Source: Myxococcales bacterium (GTDB taxonomy: Bacteria > Myxococcota_A > Polyangia > GCA-2747355). From it: a stretch of 43,107 bases of DNA. Position 1 is the stretch's first letter; each line of letters opens with the position of its first letter. The translations under genes and the position numbers were made by a program. The stretch is taken from the NCBI GenBank assembly GCA_020431405.1, contig JAGQIK010000074.1, forward strand, positions 1-43,107, given 5' to 3'. The notes beneath the pieces were generated by a model. The model worked only from the letters and a program-made list of their open reading frames with translations, did not search any database and was not told the origin of the DNA. This document shows, in pieces, positions 1 to 8,063 of the stretch.

Positions 1-1632
1 CACGAACTTGTCGACGAACTTGCCGTGGCCCTTCTTGCGGATCAGGGCCAGGTACTCGACGTCCTGCAGGCCGCGGCGCCAGTTCTTGAGTCGGATGCTC
101 GCGATCGGCATCGCGATGCCCTGATCGGACTTGGGGAAGATCACGTCGCGGCCGGGATAGATCAGCAGGCCGTCGCCGTTGAGCTTGTCGCCGCTGGCGT
201 TGGTGAAGTTGTTGGCCTCGGTGTAGATGTCGATGTTCTTGCGGCCGCCCTGCACGTCTTTGTAGTAGGTCGACTCCCAGTAGAACCAGCGCGGGATTTT
301 GTACTTGTACTGGATCCACGGGATGACGCGCGGCGAGATGGCGGTGTCATCGACCATGAAGGTGCCCGAGTAGGGGCGCACGCCGTTGTAGCACCACACG
401 ATCTTGCCCGCCTTCTTGGCTTTGTCGGCGAGCTTGACGGAGTACTCGTTGGCCAACGTGGTGAACATGTCGACCTCGAGCGAGGGTGCGTACTTGGCGG
501 TGGTGAAGGCGGGCGCGGGGCGGCCGGCGGCGGCGAGCTTGCTGACCTTGTCGTGGTCCTTGGGCGTCGGCTCGTCCATCGTGTAGTAGAAGTACGTCAC
601 CTTGGGCGCGTTCTTCTTGAACCAGTCGACCCACATGTTGGCGCTCTTGTGGTCGAGCTTGGCGCTGCCGAAGGCGTGGATCGGGTAGACGTCTTGCGGC
701 AGGCCGACACCGGGGCCGTCATAGCCCGCTTCGGCGCTGAACGTCTGGCCCGTCAGGCGCTTGAGCAGCGCGTCGTGCGGCTTCTTGTCGTGGCTGATGA
801 ACATCGTGAGGCGATGGCGGCGGCCAAACTTGAAGTGGCGCTCGCGCAGCTTCTCGACGTCCTCGTCCGAGGCCTTCCAGGGGTCTTTCCAGTAGCGCGA
901 GGCCATCTGGTCGCGATCGTCATCCGAGCCCGAGAAGTAGAGCATCGTCGCGAGCGTCGGCTTGTCGGGCAGCGTCTGCGGCAGCACGTCGAGCTCGACC
1001 TTGAGCAAGCACGCTGGGATCTTGCAGCCGCCGTCGGTGGAGCGCACGAGCACCTTGCCCTTGTGCAGACCGGGCTCGGTGCTCTTGGGGATATAGACGT
1101 CGATCCAGACGCCCTGGTTGCGCTTGGAGGGCAGGTCGAAGGTCTTGTTGTCGATGGGCACCAGCGCGTCGGGCACGAGCTTGTTCATGAACCCTTTGGG
1201 CTGAGCCTCGGTCCATGGCTTCCAGACGATCGAGCGCGAGCGCAGCTTGATCTGCAGGTAGAGCTCTTTGAAGACCTCGATGCGGCGCCCGATGTAGTAG
1301 CGATCGAGATCGGCCTTGGCCGAGAGTCGCGCGTCGGTGTCGTTGCGGATCGAGCCGATGGAGTCGAGCACGACGCTGACACCTTTGGTCGGCTTGTCGC
1401 CACCCTGGACGATCACCTGGAAGGCGATGATCTCGTTGCGCGCGCCGAAGAGCTTGATCGTGCGCGTCTTGGCGTCGAAGACACCGTTCTTCGCCTTGAG
1501 CACGTGATCGAGCGTGCCAGCGAAAACTTTGGTGCCGTCATCGAGCGCCCACACGGCACCGACCTCGGCCGCGGCGTCGCCCGCATCCAGCGCGAGCAAC
1601 AGCAGGAGCGCAGGGAGAATTCGCTTCAGCAC
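1..1632 (-). CDS. DUF4091/GH123-like secreted protein, 3' end outside window
   Basis: A secreted glycoside-hydrolase-like protein of which 544 codons are present; it runs off the left edge without a stop. The GTG at 1630-1632 is chosen because an in-frame TAG lies four codons upstream and the next residues form a signal peptide (MLKRILPALLLLLALDAG). An N-terminal beta-rich domain (about residues 30-200) is followed by a barrel with the YTMDEP motif, the DEP signature of GH123/DUF4091 proteins, and by the C-terminal family motif SIRLKNWRRGLQDVEYL. It is closely similar along its length to the protein at 30059-32032 and more distantly to that at 17476-19254. Reaction and substrate are unknown; an extracellular glycan is the natural guess from GH123. 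Its C-terminal anchor, if any, cannot be seen. Confidence 0.85.
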   Translation of the reverse strand, partial: MLKRILPALLLLLALDAGDAAAEVGAVWALDDGTKVFAGTLDHVLKAKNGVFDAKTRTIKLFGARNEIIAFQVIVQGGDKPTKGVSVVLDSIGSIRNDTDARLSAKADLDRYYIGRRIEVFKELYLQIKLRSRSIVWKPWTEAQPKGFMNKLVPDALVPIDNKTFDLPSKRNQGVWIDVYIPKSTEPGLHKGKVLVRSTDGGCKIPACLLKVELDVLPQTLPDKPTLATMLYFSGSDDDRDQMASRYWKDPWKASDEDVEKLRERHFKFGRRHRLTMFISHDKKPHDALLKRLTGQTFSAEAGYDGPGVGLPQDVYPIHAFGSAKLDHKSANMWVDWFKKNAPKVTYFYYTMDEPTPKDHDKVSKLAAAGRPAPAFTTAKYAPSLEVDMFTTLANEYSVKLADKAKKAGKIVWCYNGVRPYSGTFMVDDTAISPRVIPWIQYKYKIPRWFYWESTYYKDVQGGRKNIDIYTEANNFTNASGDKLNGDGLLIYPGRDVIFPKSDQGIAMPIASIRLKNWRRGLQDVEYLALIRKKGHGKFVDKFV

Positions 1633-1687
1633 GGTAGTTTGCTAGTCCTACAGGAGAGCGCTGCGCATGGCAATGCCGCTTGTTTGG

Positions 1688-1717
1688 TTGTTGCGCTCGC
1701 GAGCGATGAGCTAAACT
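1688..1717 (+). promoter_or_regulatory. Putative sigma70-type promoter of the Cys-rich lipoprotein gene
   Basis: TTGTTG (1688-1693) and TAAACT (1712-1717) are 18 bp apart and precede a short leader that carries a GAGGA Shine-Dalgarno just before the ATG at 1757. Assigned by eye only. Confidence 0.35.
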
Positions 1718-1756
1718 GAGCCAATCCCAAACCCAGCCTTAAGCGACGAGGAATAA

Positions 1757-2854
1757 ATGCTTTGGAAGGAAGCTGTTTTCGTGGTCGCGGTCACCGCGGC
1801 CGCTTGTGTCTACGCCGGTTGTCCGGGCTCTCCGACCTGTACTGACCTGGCCCAGAACGCGCTCGAGACCGATGTCGATTGCGGCGGCGGCGTGTGCCCC
1901 GACTGCGCTGCTGGCAAGAAGTGCCTCAACAACGACGACTGCGCCACGGGCGCGTGCGTCAATCTCGTCTGCTCCGATCGCAGCGACGGCAGCACCTGCA
2001 CCGACAACGCGGGCTGCACGTCGGCTGTCTGCCGCGACGGCTCGGGCAACGAGTGCGCCGCCGGCGCGACATGCACCTGCCAGGCTGCCGCGTGCAACGA
2101 CAACACGCGCAACGGCGACGAGACGGACACCGACTGCGGCGGGCCGACGTGCAGCAAGTGCGCTGACGGCCAGGTCTGCAAGGCGGCGACGGACTGCGCC
2201 AGCGGGCAGTGCGCGACGACGGGACGCTGCGAGACGGCGACCTGCACCGACACGATCAAGAATGGCCAGGAGACGGATGTCGACTGCGGCGGCGGCGGCT
2301 GCCCGACATGCGCCGATGGCAAGACCTGCGCGGTCAACGGCGACTGCGCGAGCGACTTCTGCGGCTCGGACAAGAAGTGCGCGCCCTCGACCTGCAACGA
2401 CAGCGCGATCAACGGCTCCGAGACGGATGTCGACTGCGGCGGCCCGCTGTGTCCCAAGTGCGCCTTCGGCAAGATCTGCGCGGGCAACGATGACTGCGCC
2501 AGCAACAACTGTCAGCAGCTCAAGTGCGCGCTCGGTCCGTGCGAGAACACGGTCATGGATGGCCAGGAGACGGACGTCGACTGCGGCGGCGGCACCTGCC
2601 CCGACTGCGCGGTGGGCAAGAAGTGCACGGTGCCGAGCGACTGCGTCAGCAACAACTGTACGAACCTCGTCTGCGCCACGGCGAGCTGCACCAACGGCGT
2701 GCAGGACGGCGACGAGACCGACCGCGACTGCGGCGGCTCGTGCCCCAACGGCTGCGCCAAGGGCTTCCAGTGCATCATCAACAGCGACTGCGCTAGTGGC
2801 CTGACCTGCAAGAGCCAAGTCTGCTGCCTCAACAACGACTGCCAGCAGAATTGA
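1757..2854 (+). CDS. Cys-rich repeat lipoprotein
   Basis: A 365-residue surface lipoprotein. The start has a GAGGA Shine-Dalgarno and opens a signal peptide ending in VYAGC, a plausible lipobox with Cys22. The mature part consists of six imperfect repeats of about 45 residues built around NGxETDVDCGGxxCPxCAxG, each adding two or three further Cys pairs; the gap between repeats 1 and 2 carries extra Cys-rich sequence. The regular cysteines suggest many disulfides, and the acidic ETDxDCGG core could bind calcium (inference). Such repeats are common in secreted proteins of Myxococcota, but no function is known to me. It is followed by three strong hairpins, so it is probably transcribed alone. 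Confidence 0.85.
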   Translation: MLWKEAVFVVAVTAAACVYAGCPGSPTCTDLAQNALETDVDCGGGVCPDCAAGKKCLNNDDCATGACVNLVCSDRSDGSTCTDNAGCTSAVCRDGSGNECAAGATCTCQAAACNDNTRNGDETDTDCGGPTCSKCADGQVCKAATDCASGQCATTGRCETATCTDTIKNGQETDVDCGGGGCPTCADGKTCAVNGDCASDFCGSDKKCAPSTCNDSAINGSETDVDCGGPLCPKCAFGKICAGNDDCASNNCQQLKCALGPCENTVMDGQETDVDCGGGTCPDCAVGKKCTVPSDCVSNNCTNLVCATASCTNGVQDGDETDRDCGGSCPNGCAKGFQCIINSDCASGLTCKSQVCCLNNDCQQN

Positions 2855-2860
2855 CCTGAT

Positions 2861-2886
2861 AGAAGCGCGCGCCTGCGCGCGCTTCT
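2861..2886 (+). terminator. Perfect 12-bp stem hairpin after the Cys-rich gene
   Basis: Arms 2861-2872 and 2875-2886 are exact reverse complements (agaagcgcgcgc and its partner) with only CT between them. It starts 7 nt after the stop codon. No T-tract follows, so it may block or pause transcription rather than act as a classical intrinsic terminator. Confidence 0.6.
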
Positions 2887-2904
2887 AGCGGTCAGAGTCC
2901 TTCA

Positions 2905-2925
2905 GGGGGGCTCTTCGAGCCCCCC
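2905..2925 (+). terminator. Second perfect hairpin, G6 stem
   Basis: GGGGGGCTC (2905-2913) pairs exactly with GAGCCCCCC (2917-2925) around the loop TTC. It is 18 nt after the preceding hairpin. A single T follows the stem. Confidence 0.55.
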
Positions 2926-2927
2926 TC

Positions 2928-2952
2928 GCCGCGCGGAGTGAATCCGCGCGGC
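2928..2952 (+). repeat. Third perfect hairpin in the same intergenic stretch
   Basis: gccgcgcgga (2928-2937) and tccgcgcggc (2943-2952) are exact reverse complements around the loop GTGAA. It is 2 nt after the second hairpin. The gene-free stretch 2855-3195 holds these three hairpins and, at its right end, the -10-like box of the next gene; I see nothing else between 2953 and 3180. Confidence 0.5.
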
Positions 2953-3180
2953 TCACCCCCGAGACGCCTCGCTTCGCTCGCGTCGCTCGTTGGAGCGGTG
3001 GGGGCCTTTCGTGGCGGGCGCACTCGCCGTTGTGTTGCCGGGCCCAACTGACGAACCTGATCCCGCTTCGCCACGTTCGTGGTTGCGGCGACGGAATTCG
3101 GAATTCGCGTTCCTTGTTCCGTCGTTCACGTATTCAAGCTCGTCGTTCCCCACTCCCGGCGTTCCCCAATCCCACCGTGT

Positions 3181-3186
3181 TATCGT
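3181..3186 (+). promoter_or_regulatory. -10-like TATCGT, 9 nt before the ATG at 3196
   Basis: TATCGT lies 9 nt upstream of the start codon and the short intervening sequence has no Shine-Dalgarno. It would give a leader of only a few nucleotides. Confidence 0.35.
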
Positions 3187-3195
3187 CCCCCCGCC

Positions 3196-4575
3196 ATGAG
3201 CGATCCCTTCACGCCCATCGAAGCCAAGATGCGCGCCGCCGCTTTGCCGGATGCGCTGATCTCCGTCTTCCGCCGCCACTACGAGGCCTATCGGGCTGGC
3301 GAGAGCGGGCGTATCCCGTGGGGCGAGCTCGATCCGCCCGAGGCCGCGGACATCATCGACGCCGGCGAGACGGAGCGCTTTCGCGAGGCGGGCACGAAGC
3401 TTCTCGACAAGCTGGTGGTGATCAAGCTCAACGGCGGGCTCGGCACGACGATGAAGCTCGACGGGCCCAAGTCGTTGATCCCGGTGCGCGAGGGGCGCTG
3501 TTTCCTCGAGCTGGTGGCCGAGCAGATCCGGCGCCTGCGCGAGCGGCACGGGGCGCGCACGCCGCTGTTGCTGATGGACTCGTTCAACACGCAGCAAGAG
3601 AGCCTGGCGCTGCTCGAGCGCATCGGTTTTTCGCAGCAGCCCGAGGACCTGCCGCTCGACTTTCTGCAGCACCGCGTACCGCGCATCGTGCGCGAGAGCG
3701 GAGCGCCGCTTTCGCTGGGCGGCGAGGCCGACTGGGCGCCGCCCGGCCATGGCGATATCTATCTGGCGCTGTGGGCCTCTGGGCTGCTCGACCGGCTCCT
3801 CGACGAGGGCTACGAGTGGGCCTTTGTCTCCAACGTCGATAACCTCGGCGCGACGGTCGATACCGGGCTGCTCGGCTATCTCGACGCGAGCGAGATCGAG
3901 TTCGCGATGGAGGTCACCGACAAGACGGCGGCCGACAAGAAGGGCGGCACGCTGGCGCGCCGCGCGGGGCGGCTGATGCTGCTCGAGCGCGCGCAGGTGG
4001 AACCCGAGCGCATCGCCGACTTCGAGGACATCGAGGTGCTCTCGGTGTTCAACACCAACAGCCTGTGGTGGCGCCTCGACGCGCTGCGCTCGCGCCTCGC
4101 GCAGGGCACGCTCGAGCTGCCGCTGATCGTCAACCCCAAGAAGGTTCGCGGCGTGGAGGTGGTGCAGCTCGAGACGGCGATGGGCGCCGCGGTGGGCTCG
4201 TTCGACAACGCCGCGGGCATCCGCGTGCCGCGCACGCGCTTCGCACCGGTCAAGAGCACGTCGGATCTGCTCGCCGTCTCGTCGGACGCCTACATCGTCG
4301 ATGACGCCGGCGGCGTTCGCCCCAACCCTGCGCGCGACGCGGCGCTGGGGCCGCCGCTGATCGAGCTCGACGCGGCCTTCTACAAGGGCGCCGGCGAGCT
4401 CGCCGAGCGTTTCCCCTCGCCGCCGAGCCTGGTGCGTTGCCGCAGCTTGCGCGTGCACGGCGACGTGACCTTCGGCCGCGACGTCACCATCGTCGGCGAT
4501 GTCGAGATCCGCGCCGATGCGCCCGCCAGGCTCGAAGACGGACGCCGCCTCGACAACGAGACAGTCACTCTCTAG
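3196..4575 (+). CDS. UTP--glucose-1-phosphate uridylyltransferase, UDPGP family
   Basis: A 459-residue cytoplasmic enzyme expected to make UDP-glucose from UTP and glucose-1-phosphate, supplying a donor for the two glycosyltransferases of the locus. The family signature lies at residues 78-98 (LNGGLGTTMKLDGPKSLIPV and following), which is the nucleotide-binding loop of the UDPGP family best known from eukaryotic UGP2, not the GalU type usual in bacteria. Further family features are FVSNVDNLG (about residue 213), FNTNSLWW and a C-terminal left-handed beta-helix. Length fits UGP2-like enzymes. The ATG at 3196 is preferred over an in-frame upstream start at 3079 because the extra residues are not family-like. 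UDP-GlcNAc or another UDP-sugar product cannot be excluded. Confidence 0.88.
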   Translation: MSDPFTPIEAKMRAAALPDALISVFRRHYEAYRAGESGRIPWGELDPPEAADIIDAGETERFREAGTKLLDKLVVIKLNGGLGTTMKLDGPKSLIPVREGRCFLELVAEQIRRLRERHGARTPLLLMDSFNTQQESLALLERIGFSQQPEDLPLDFLQHRVPRIVRESGAPLSLGGEADWAPPGHGDIYLALWASGLLDRLLDEGYEWAFVSNVDNLGATVDTGLLGYLDASEIEFAMEVTDKTAADKKGGTLARRAGRLMLLERAQVEPERIADFEDIEVLSVFNTNSLWWRLDALRSRLAQGTLELPLIVNPKKVRGVEVVQLETAMGAAVGSFDNAAGIRVPRTRFAPVKSTSDLLAVSSDAYIVDDAGGVRPNPARDAALGPPLIELDAAFYKGAGELAERFPSPPSLVRCRSLRVHGDVTFGRDVTIVGDVEIRADAPARLEDGRRLDNETVTL

Positions 4576-4629
4576 CTGCGCGATCAAGCCGCTTGCCTAA
4601 AGCCGCGCTCCTTTGTTACCAGTGGGCCC

Positions 4630-5775
4630 ATGGCGAGCGACAACTCCGGCAAGATCTGCGTTTTCGCACCCGTTCACCCCTACTGGGACATCCGCGTGTT
4701 CCAGAAGGAGGCCAAGTCGCTGGCGGCGGCAGGCTTTGACGTCACGCTGCTGGCGCAGGCCGAGTCCGACCGCGAAGACAGCGGCGTGCACGTCAAGGCG
4801 CTGCAGAAGCCGAAGAATCGCCTGCATCGGTTCGCGCTGCAGCCGGTCTACGCCGCGGAGGTGCTGCGAACGGGCGCGAAGGTGGTGCACATGCACAACC
4901 CCGACACGCTGCTCGTCGGGCTGGTGCTCAAGGCCTTCGGACGCAAGGTCGTCTACGACACGCACGAGGACTTCGCCAAGCTGATCCTCACCAAGACGTG
5001 GCTGCCCAAGCCGGCGCGCTCGACGGTGGCCAAGCTCGTCGACGCCATGGAGCGCGGCATCGGCACCATCCTCGACGCGGTGGTCGTCACGCAGCGCGGC
5101 CAGACGGACATCGGCCGCCGCAACGTGCTCATCGAGAACCCGCCCATCGCCAGCGGCCCGCTCATCGACGAGGCGCTCTCGCGCGCCGCCAAGCACGAGC
5201 AGGAGCGCGAGCCGGGTGTGTTGCGTGTCGTCTTCGTCGGTCGCATCAGCGAGGATCGCGGCCTGCTCGAGATGCTCGGCGCGCTGGCGAAGGTCAACGA
5301 GAAGAAGCCGGCGCGCATGTGGCTCATCGGCGCGCCGTCCAAGGGCGACGAGGCCGCGCTCGAGCGCTGGAAGCAGCACCCGGGCTGGCAGTACGTCGAT
5401 TTCTTCGGCCAGCTCCCGCAGGCCGAGGCCTTCTCGTACATCGGCGCCGCGGACGTCGGCATGATCACGTTCCTCGACCGCGCCGACTACAAGACCATCA
5501 ACCCGAACAAGCTCTTCGAGTACATGCGCTTCGGTACGCCGTTCATCGCCAGCGATTTCCCCACCTGGCGCTCGTACCTCACCGAGGCCGACAACGTGGG
5601 CCACTTCGTCGATCCGTCCAACGTCGACGCCATCGCCAAGGCGATGCTGTGGTTCGCCGAAAAACCCGAAGACGCGCGCGCCATGGGCGAGCGGGCGCAG
5701 AAGTTCATCCTCGAGCGCTACAACTGGGAGCTCGAGAGCGAGAAGCTGATCTCGCTGCACGCCAGCCTCAGCTAG
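4630..5775 (+). CDS. Glycosyltransferase family 4
   Basis: A 381-residue GT-B fold glycosyltransferase, probably adding a sugar from a nucleotide donor to the lipid-linked repeat unit on the cytoplasmic face. Its N-terminal half carries VHMHNPDTLLVGLVLKAFG followed by YDTHED, typical of bacterial GT4 enzymes. The C-terminal half has FVGRISEDRGLLEML at about residue 199, the start of the GT4 donor domain, and NPNKLFEYMRFGTPFIASD at about residue 293, containing the EX7E-like donor-binding region. It follows the UDP-glucose pyrophosphorylase by 54 bp in the same orientation, so the two may be cotranscribed. Donor and acceptor are unknown. No predicted membrane segments. Confidence 0.85.
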   Translation: MASDNSGKICVFAPVHPYWDIRVFQKEAKSLAAAGFDVTLLAQAESDREDSGVHVKALQKPKNRLHRFALQPVYAAEVLRTGAKVVHMHNPDTLLVGLVLKAFGRKVVYDTHEDFAKLILTKTWLPKPARSTVAKLVDAMERGIGTILDAVVVTQRGQTDIGRRNVLIENPPIASGPLIDEALSRAAKHEQEREPGVLRVVFVGRISEDRGLLEMLGALAKVNEKKPARMWLIGAPSKGDEAALERWKQHPGWQYVDFFGQLPQAEAFSYIGAADVGMITFLDRADYKTINPNKLFEYMRFGTPFIASDFPTWRSYLTEADNVGHFVDPSNVDAIAKAMLWFAEKPEDARAMGERAQKFILERYNWELESEKLISLHASLS

Positions 5776-5804
5776 CGGCGCGGCGGCGGCGGCGGCGGCG
5801 GCGG
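5776..5804. repeat. CGG trinucleotide run between convergent genes
   Basis: Nearly uninterrupted CGG/GCG repeats occupy the 33-bp gap between the glycosyltransferase stop and the stop of the minus-strand BY-kinase-like gene. Prone to slippage; no hairpin with a T-tract is present. Confidence 0.6.
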
Positions 5805-5808
5805 TGGG

Positions 5809-6420
5809 CTAGGGCTCGCCGGCTTCGAGGCTGCGGCCGCCGACCAGCACCACGCCGAGGTTGCGGTCTTCGGGCAGCTGAAACTGCACCCGCAACAGCT
5901 CGGTCTCTCGGGTCTTGCCGGCGAGGCCGACGATCACCGTGCCGTCGAGCAGGTCGACCGCGTTGAGCTGGTCGCCGATCTCGTCGAAGCCCGTCAGGTC
6001 GACGAGCATGTAGCGGAAGCGCTCGCGGTTGGAGGCGATCATCGCCTTGAGCTGGGGCACGCCAGCGCCCACCTCGCCGACCCACTTGGGGATCACGAGC
6101 GCCAGGTGGTCGTGGATGTACTTGATGTCGAAGATCGATCCCGACGCGTCATCGGCGCCGCCCGTCACCGGCAGCGCGGGCATGAAGACGTTGGCGTCGA
6201 TGAAGGCGACCTTGGCGCGCACCAGCTGGCTGAGGGCCATGGCGAGCTGGATCGCCAGCGGCGGCACGGCGACGTTTGCGGCGGCCGGCCAGAAACCGAT
6301 GGTCTTCGCGCCGCTGTCGCGCAGCGCGCGCGCGATGCGGATGCACTCGGCGTAGAGCGAAGGGTTGGCGTCGCCGTCGATGAGGTCGAAGTCGAGCCCC
6401 TGCGTTCCGCCGCTGCTCAT
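5809..6420 (-). CDS. BY-kinase/CpsD-like protein lacking a Walker A motif
   Basis: A 203-residue protein with the layout of the cytoplasmic P-loop domain of bacterial tyrosine kinases (CpsD/Wzc type). The strand before the P-loop (KTIGF), the helix after it (LAIQLAMALSQL), the Walker A' strand (KVAFIDANVFMPALP) and the later strand RYMLVDLTGFDEIGDQL are recognisable. The P-loop itself reads WPAAANVAVPP: there is no GxxxxGK[ST], so ATP binding in the normal way seems lost. The ATG at 6420 is chosen because of the -10-like box before it. It is divergent from the beta-barrel gene. Probably a regulatory or structural partner of the co-polymerase or the active kinase at 8985-10010; this role is inferred. 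Confidence 0.7.
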   Translation of the reverse strand: MSSGGTQGLDFDLIDGDANPSLYAECIRIARALRDSGAKTIGFWPAAANVAVPPLAIQLAMALSQLVRAKVAFIDANVFMPALPVTGGADDASGSIFDIKYIHDHLALVIPKWVGEVGAGVPQLKAMIASNRERFRYMLVDLTGFDEIGDQLNAVDLLDGTVIVGLAGKTRETELLRVQFQLPEDRNLGVVLVGGRSLEAGEP

Positions 6421-6428
6421 AGCCACGC

Positions 6429-6434
6429 AGCATA
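6429..6434 (-). promoter_or_regulatory. -10-like TATGCT, 8 nt before the ATG at 6420
   Basis: On the minus strand TATGCT is followed by 8 nt and the ATG, without a Shine-Dalgarno. It faces the similar box of the divergent beta-barrel gene within 58 bp. Confidence 0.35.
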
Positions 6435-6462
6435 TCACGATCACTCGGCGCGACGTTTGGGC

Positions 6463-6468
6463 TATAGT
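6463..6468 (+). promoter_or_regulatory. -10-like TATAGT, 10 nt before the ATG at 6479
   Basis: GGCTATAGT is followed by 10 nt and the start codon. The GGCTA context recurs at the SGNH-like genes. No Shine-Dalgarno is seen. Confidence 0.4.
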
Positions 6469-6478
6469 CGGGCCCATC

Positions 6479-8062
6479 ATGTGCCGAACCCGATGCGCCC
6501 CGATCGCGCGGGCGCCGCTGTTTCTCCTCACGTTCACCTTGTTGCTCGCGCTGCCCTCGCGCGTTGGCGCGCAGGTGTCTCTGCAAGCCACCGGGCAGGC
6601 CACCACGGGCTACACCAGCGATCCGACCCCGGGACAGGATCCCGCGCAGAGCGGAACGCTGACGCCCGATGGCTTCACCGAGCTGCGCCCCGAGCTGCAG
6701 CTGATGTATCGCAGCGCGCGCGTGATCCACCAGCTGCGTTACACGTTCAACGCGACGCTCTACTACCGCAACTCGAGCGCCACGTCGTACGCCAACATCG
6801 CAGACTACATCCTGCTCTCGCTCACCGGGCGGCGCAGCCGCTTCGCGCTCAACGCCAACTTCCAGCAAGGCCGGCAGAACGCCTTTCCGCAGGTCCCGCA
6901 GCCTGGACAGCTCAACCAGGCCGCCAACGTGACGTTTATCTCGGCGCGTCTCGCCGAGAGCCTGCAGATCGGCGTCGGCTCGATGCACACGATCAACCAG
7001 ACGTTGTCTGCAGACCTCTTTCACCCGATCGACTTCGGCAACCAGCCGCAGACGTCCAACATGCAGATCGAGCCGCGCATCGGCTACTCGTACCGCATCA
7101 ACCGCACGATGAGCTTCAGCATCGATCTGCAGGGGCGCTACTTCACCAACTTCGAGCTCTACGACGCCACCCAGCAGGCGACGTCGCCGCTGTGCACCGT
7201 CGATCCGCAAGGCCGCCCGGGCTGCTTCATCCAACAGCAGCACCTGCAGACGTCGAGCTTGCTGGCGAGCTACAGCTTCGACATCGGCCGCTACCTCGCC
7301 GGGTCGGTCGGCGCCGGCATCCTCGAGGCCTCCACCAGCTTCGCCTGGGGTGAAATCTATCTGCAGCCGGTGGGGCGCGCCTCGCTGACCTTCGAGCGTC
7401 GCCGCATCCGTATCATCGCCGGCGAGAACTTCACCCTGCAGCCCAACCTGCAGCTGGGCCAGACCTTCCGCGTGGCCGAGTCATCGCTGCAGGCGAGCAT
7501 TCCGCTGGGCAAGATCTTCCGCGAGCGCTGGTTTCTCACCCTGCGCGGCCTGTACAGCTTCGTAACGGCGCTCGACCTGCAGGACACCACCTCGGGCTTC
7601 GTCGGCAACGCACACGTCTACTTCGCCGAGGCGGGCCTGACCTGGCAGGTCAACCAGAACTTCGACGTCAACCTGCGCTACCAGTTCAACGGCCAGACCG
7701 ACCTGCTCGGCTTCCAGTGCGTGCCCACCACCGGCGACAACGCCTGTATCGAGGAATCGCCTGGCGTCGGCCGACAGCTCATCACGCGCGGCTTCAATCG
7801 CCACACCACGCTGCTCGGCATCACCGTCCGCATCCCCGGCCAGCGCGTGCGCACCACGCGCCCGCTGCCGCGCCAGATCGGCCAGCGCGGCGGCACGCGG
7901 CTCGACAGCACGCGCTGGCAGCAGCTGTTCGATCCCACGCCCGGTCGCAGCAGCGGTCAGCGCCAGGGCGGCGGTGGAAGCAACGGCGGTGCTGGCGGTG
8001 CGGGTGGTGCTGGCGGTGCTGGCGGCGCTGGCGGCGGCGGCGCGGCCGGTGGCGGAAGCTAG
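6479..8062 (+). CDS. Predicted outer-membrane beta-barrel protein, possible polysaccharide export barrel
   Basis: A 527-residue exported protein. Residues 1-35 are a Sec signal peptide ending near RVGAQ. Residues 40-480 alternate polar and hydrophobic/aromatic residues in many short strands (for example LRYTFNATLYYR, IGYSYRINRTMSFSIDLQGRYF, FDVNLRYQFNG), as in outer-membrane barrels. The last 35 residues are a Gly/Ala-rich tail. In Myxococcus xanthus, short Wza-like OPX proteins that lack a membrane-spanning part work with separate beta-barrel Wzp proteins; a short OPX is encoded at 21060, so this protein is a candidate Wzp-type partner. That link is inferred from context and architecture, not from recognised homology. 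A generic porin-like role is the alternative. Confidence 0.65.
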   Translation: MCRTRCAPIARAPLFLLTFTLLLALPSRVGAQVSLQATGQATTGYTSDPTPGQDPAQSGTLTPDGFTELRPELQLMYRSARVIHQLRYTFNATLYYRNSSATSYANIADYILLSLTGRRSRFALNANFQQGRQNAFPQVPQPGQLNQAANVTFISARLAESLQIGVGSMHTINQTLSADLFHPIDFGNQPQTSNMQIEPRIGYSYRINRTMSFSIDLQGRYFTNFELYDATQQATSPLCTVDPQGRPGCFIQQQHLQTSSLLASYSFDIGRYLAGSVGAGILEASTSFAWGEIYLQPVGRASLTFERRRIRIIAGENFTLQPNLQLGQTFRVAESSLQASIPLGKIFRERWFLTLRGLYSFVTALDLQDTTSGFVGNAHVYFAEAGLTWQVNQNFDVNLRYQFNGQTDLLGFQCVPTTGDNACIEESPGVGRQLITRGFNRHTTLLGITVRIPGQRVRTTRPLPRQIGQRGGTRLDSTRWQQLFDPTPGRSSGQRQGGGGSNGGAGGAGGAGGAGGAGGGGAAGGGS

Positions 8063-8063
8063 G

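Noticed and set aside
25-1719. Long open frame on the plus strand across the first DUF4091 gene
   Set aside because: The minus strand encodes a signal peptide, the DEP motif and a protein colinear with 30059-32032; the plus frame is rich in Val/Leu/Arg/Asp shadows typical of GC-rich antisense frames.
1739-2818. Long minus-strand frame over the Cys-rich gene
   Set aside because: Ala/Val/Arg low-complexity antisense of a repeat gene; the plus strand has a Shine-Dalgarno, signal peptide and regular Cys repeats.
3079-3195. N-terminal extension of the UDP-glucose pyrophosphorylase
   Set aside because: The extra 39 residues are not family-like, and a -10-like box lies inside the extension, 9 nt before the ATG at 3196.
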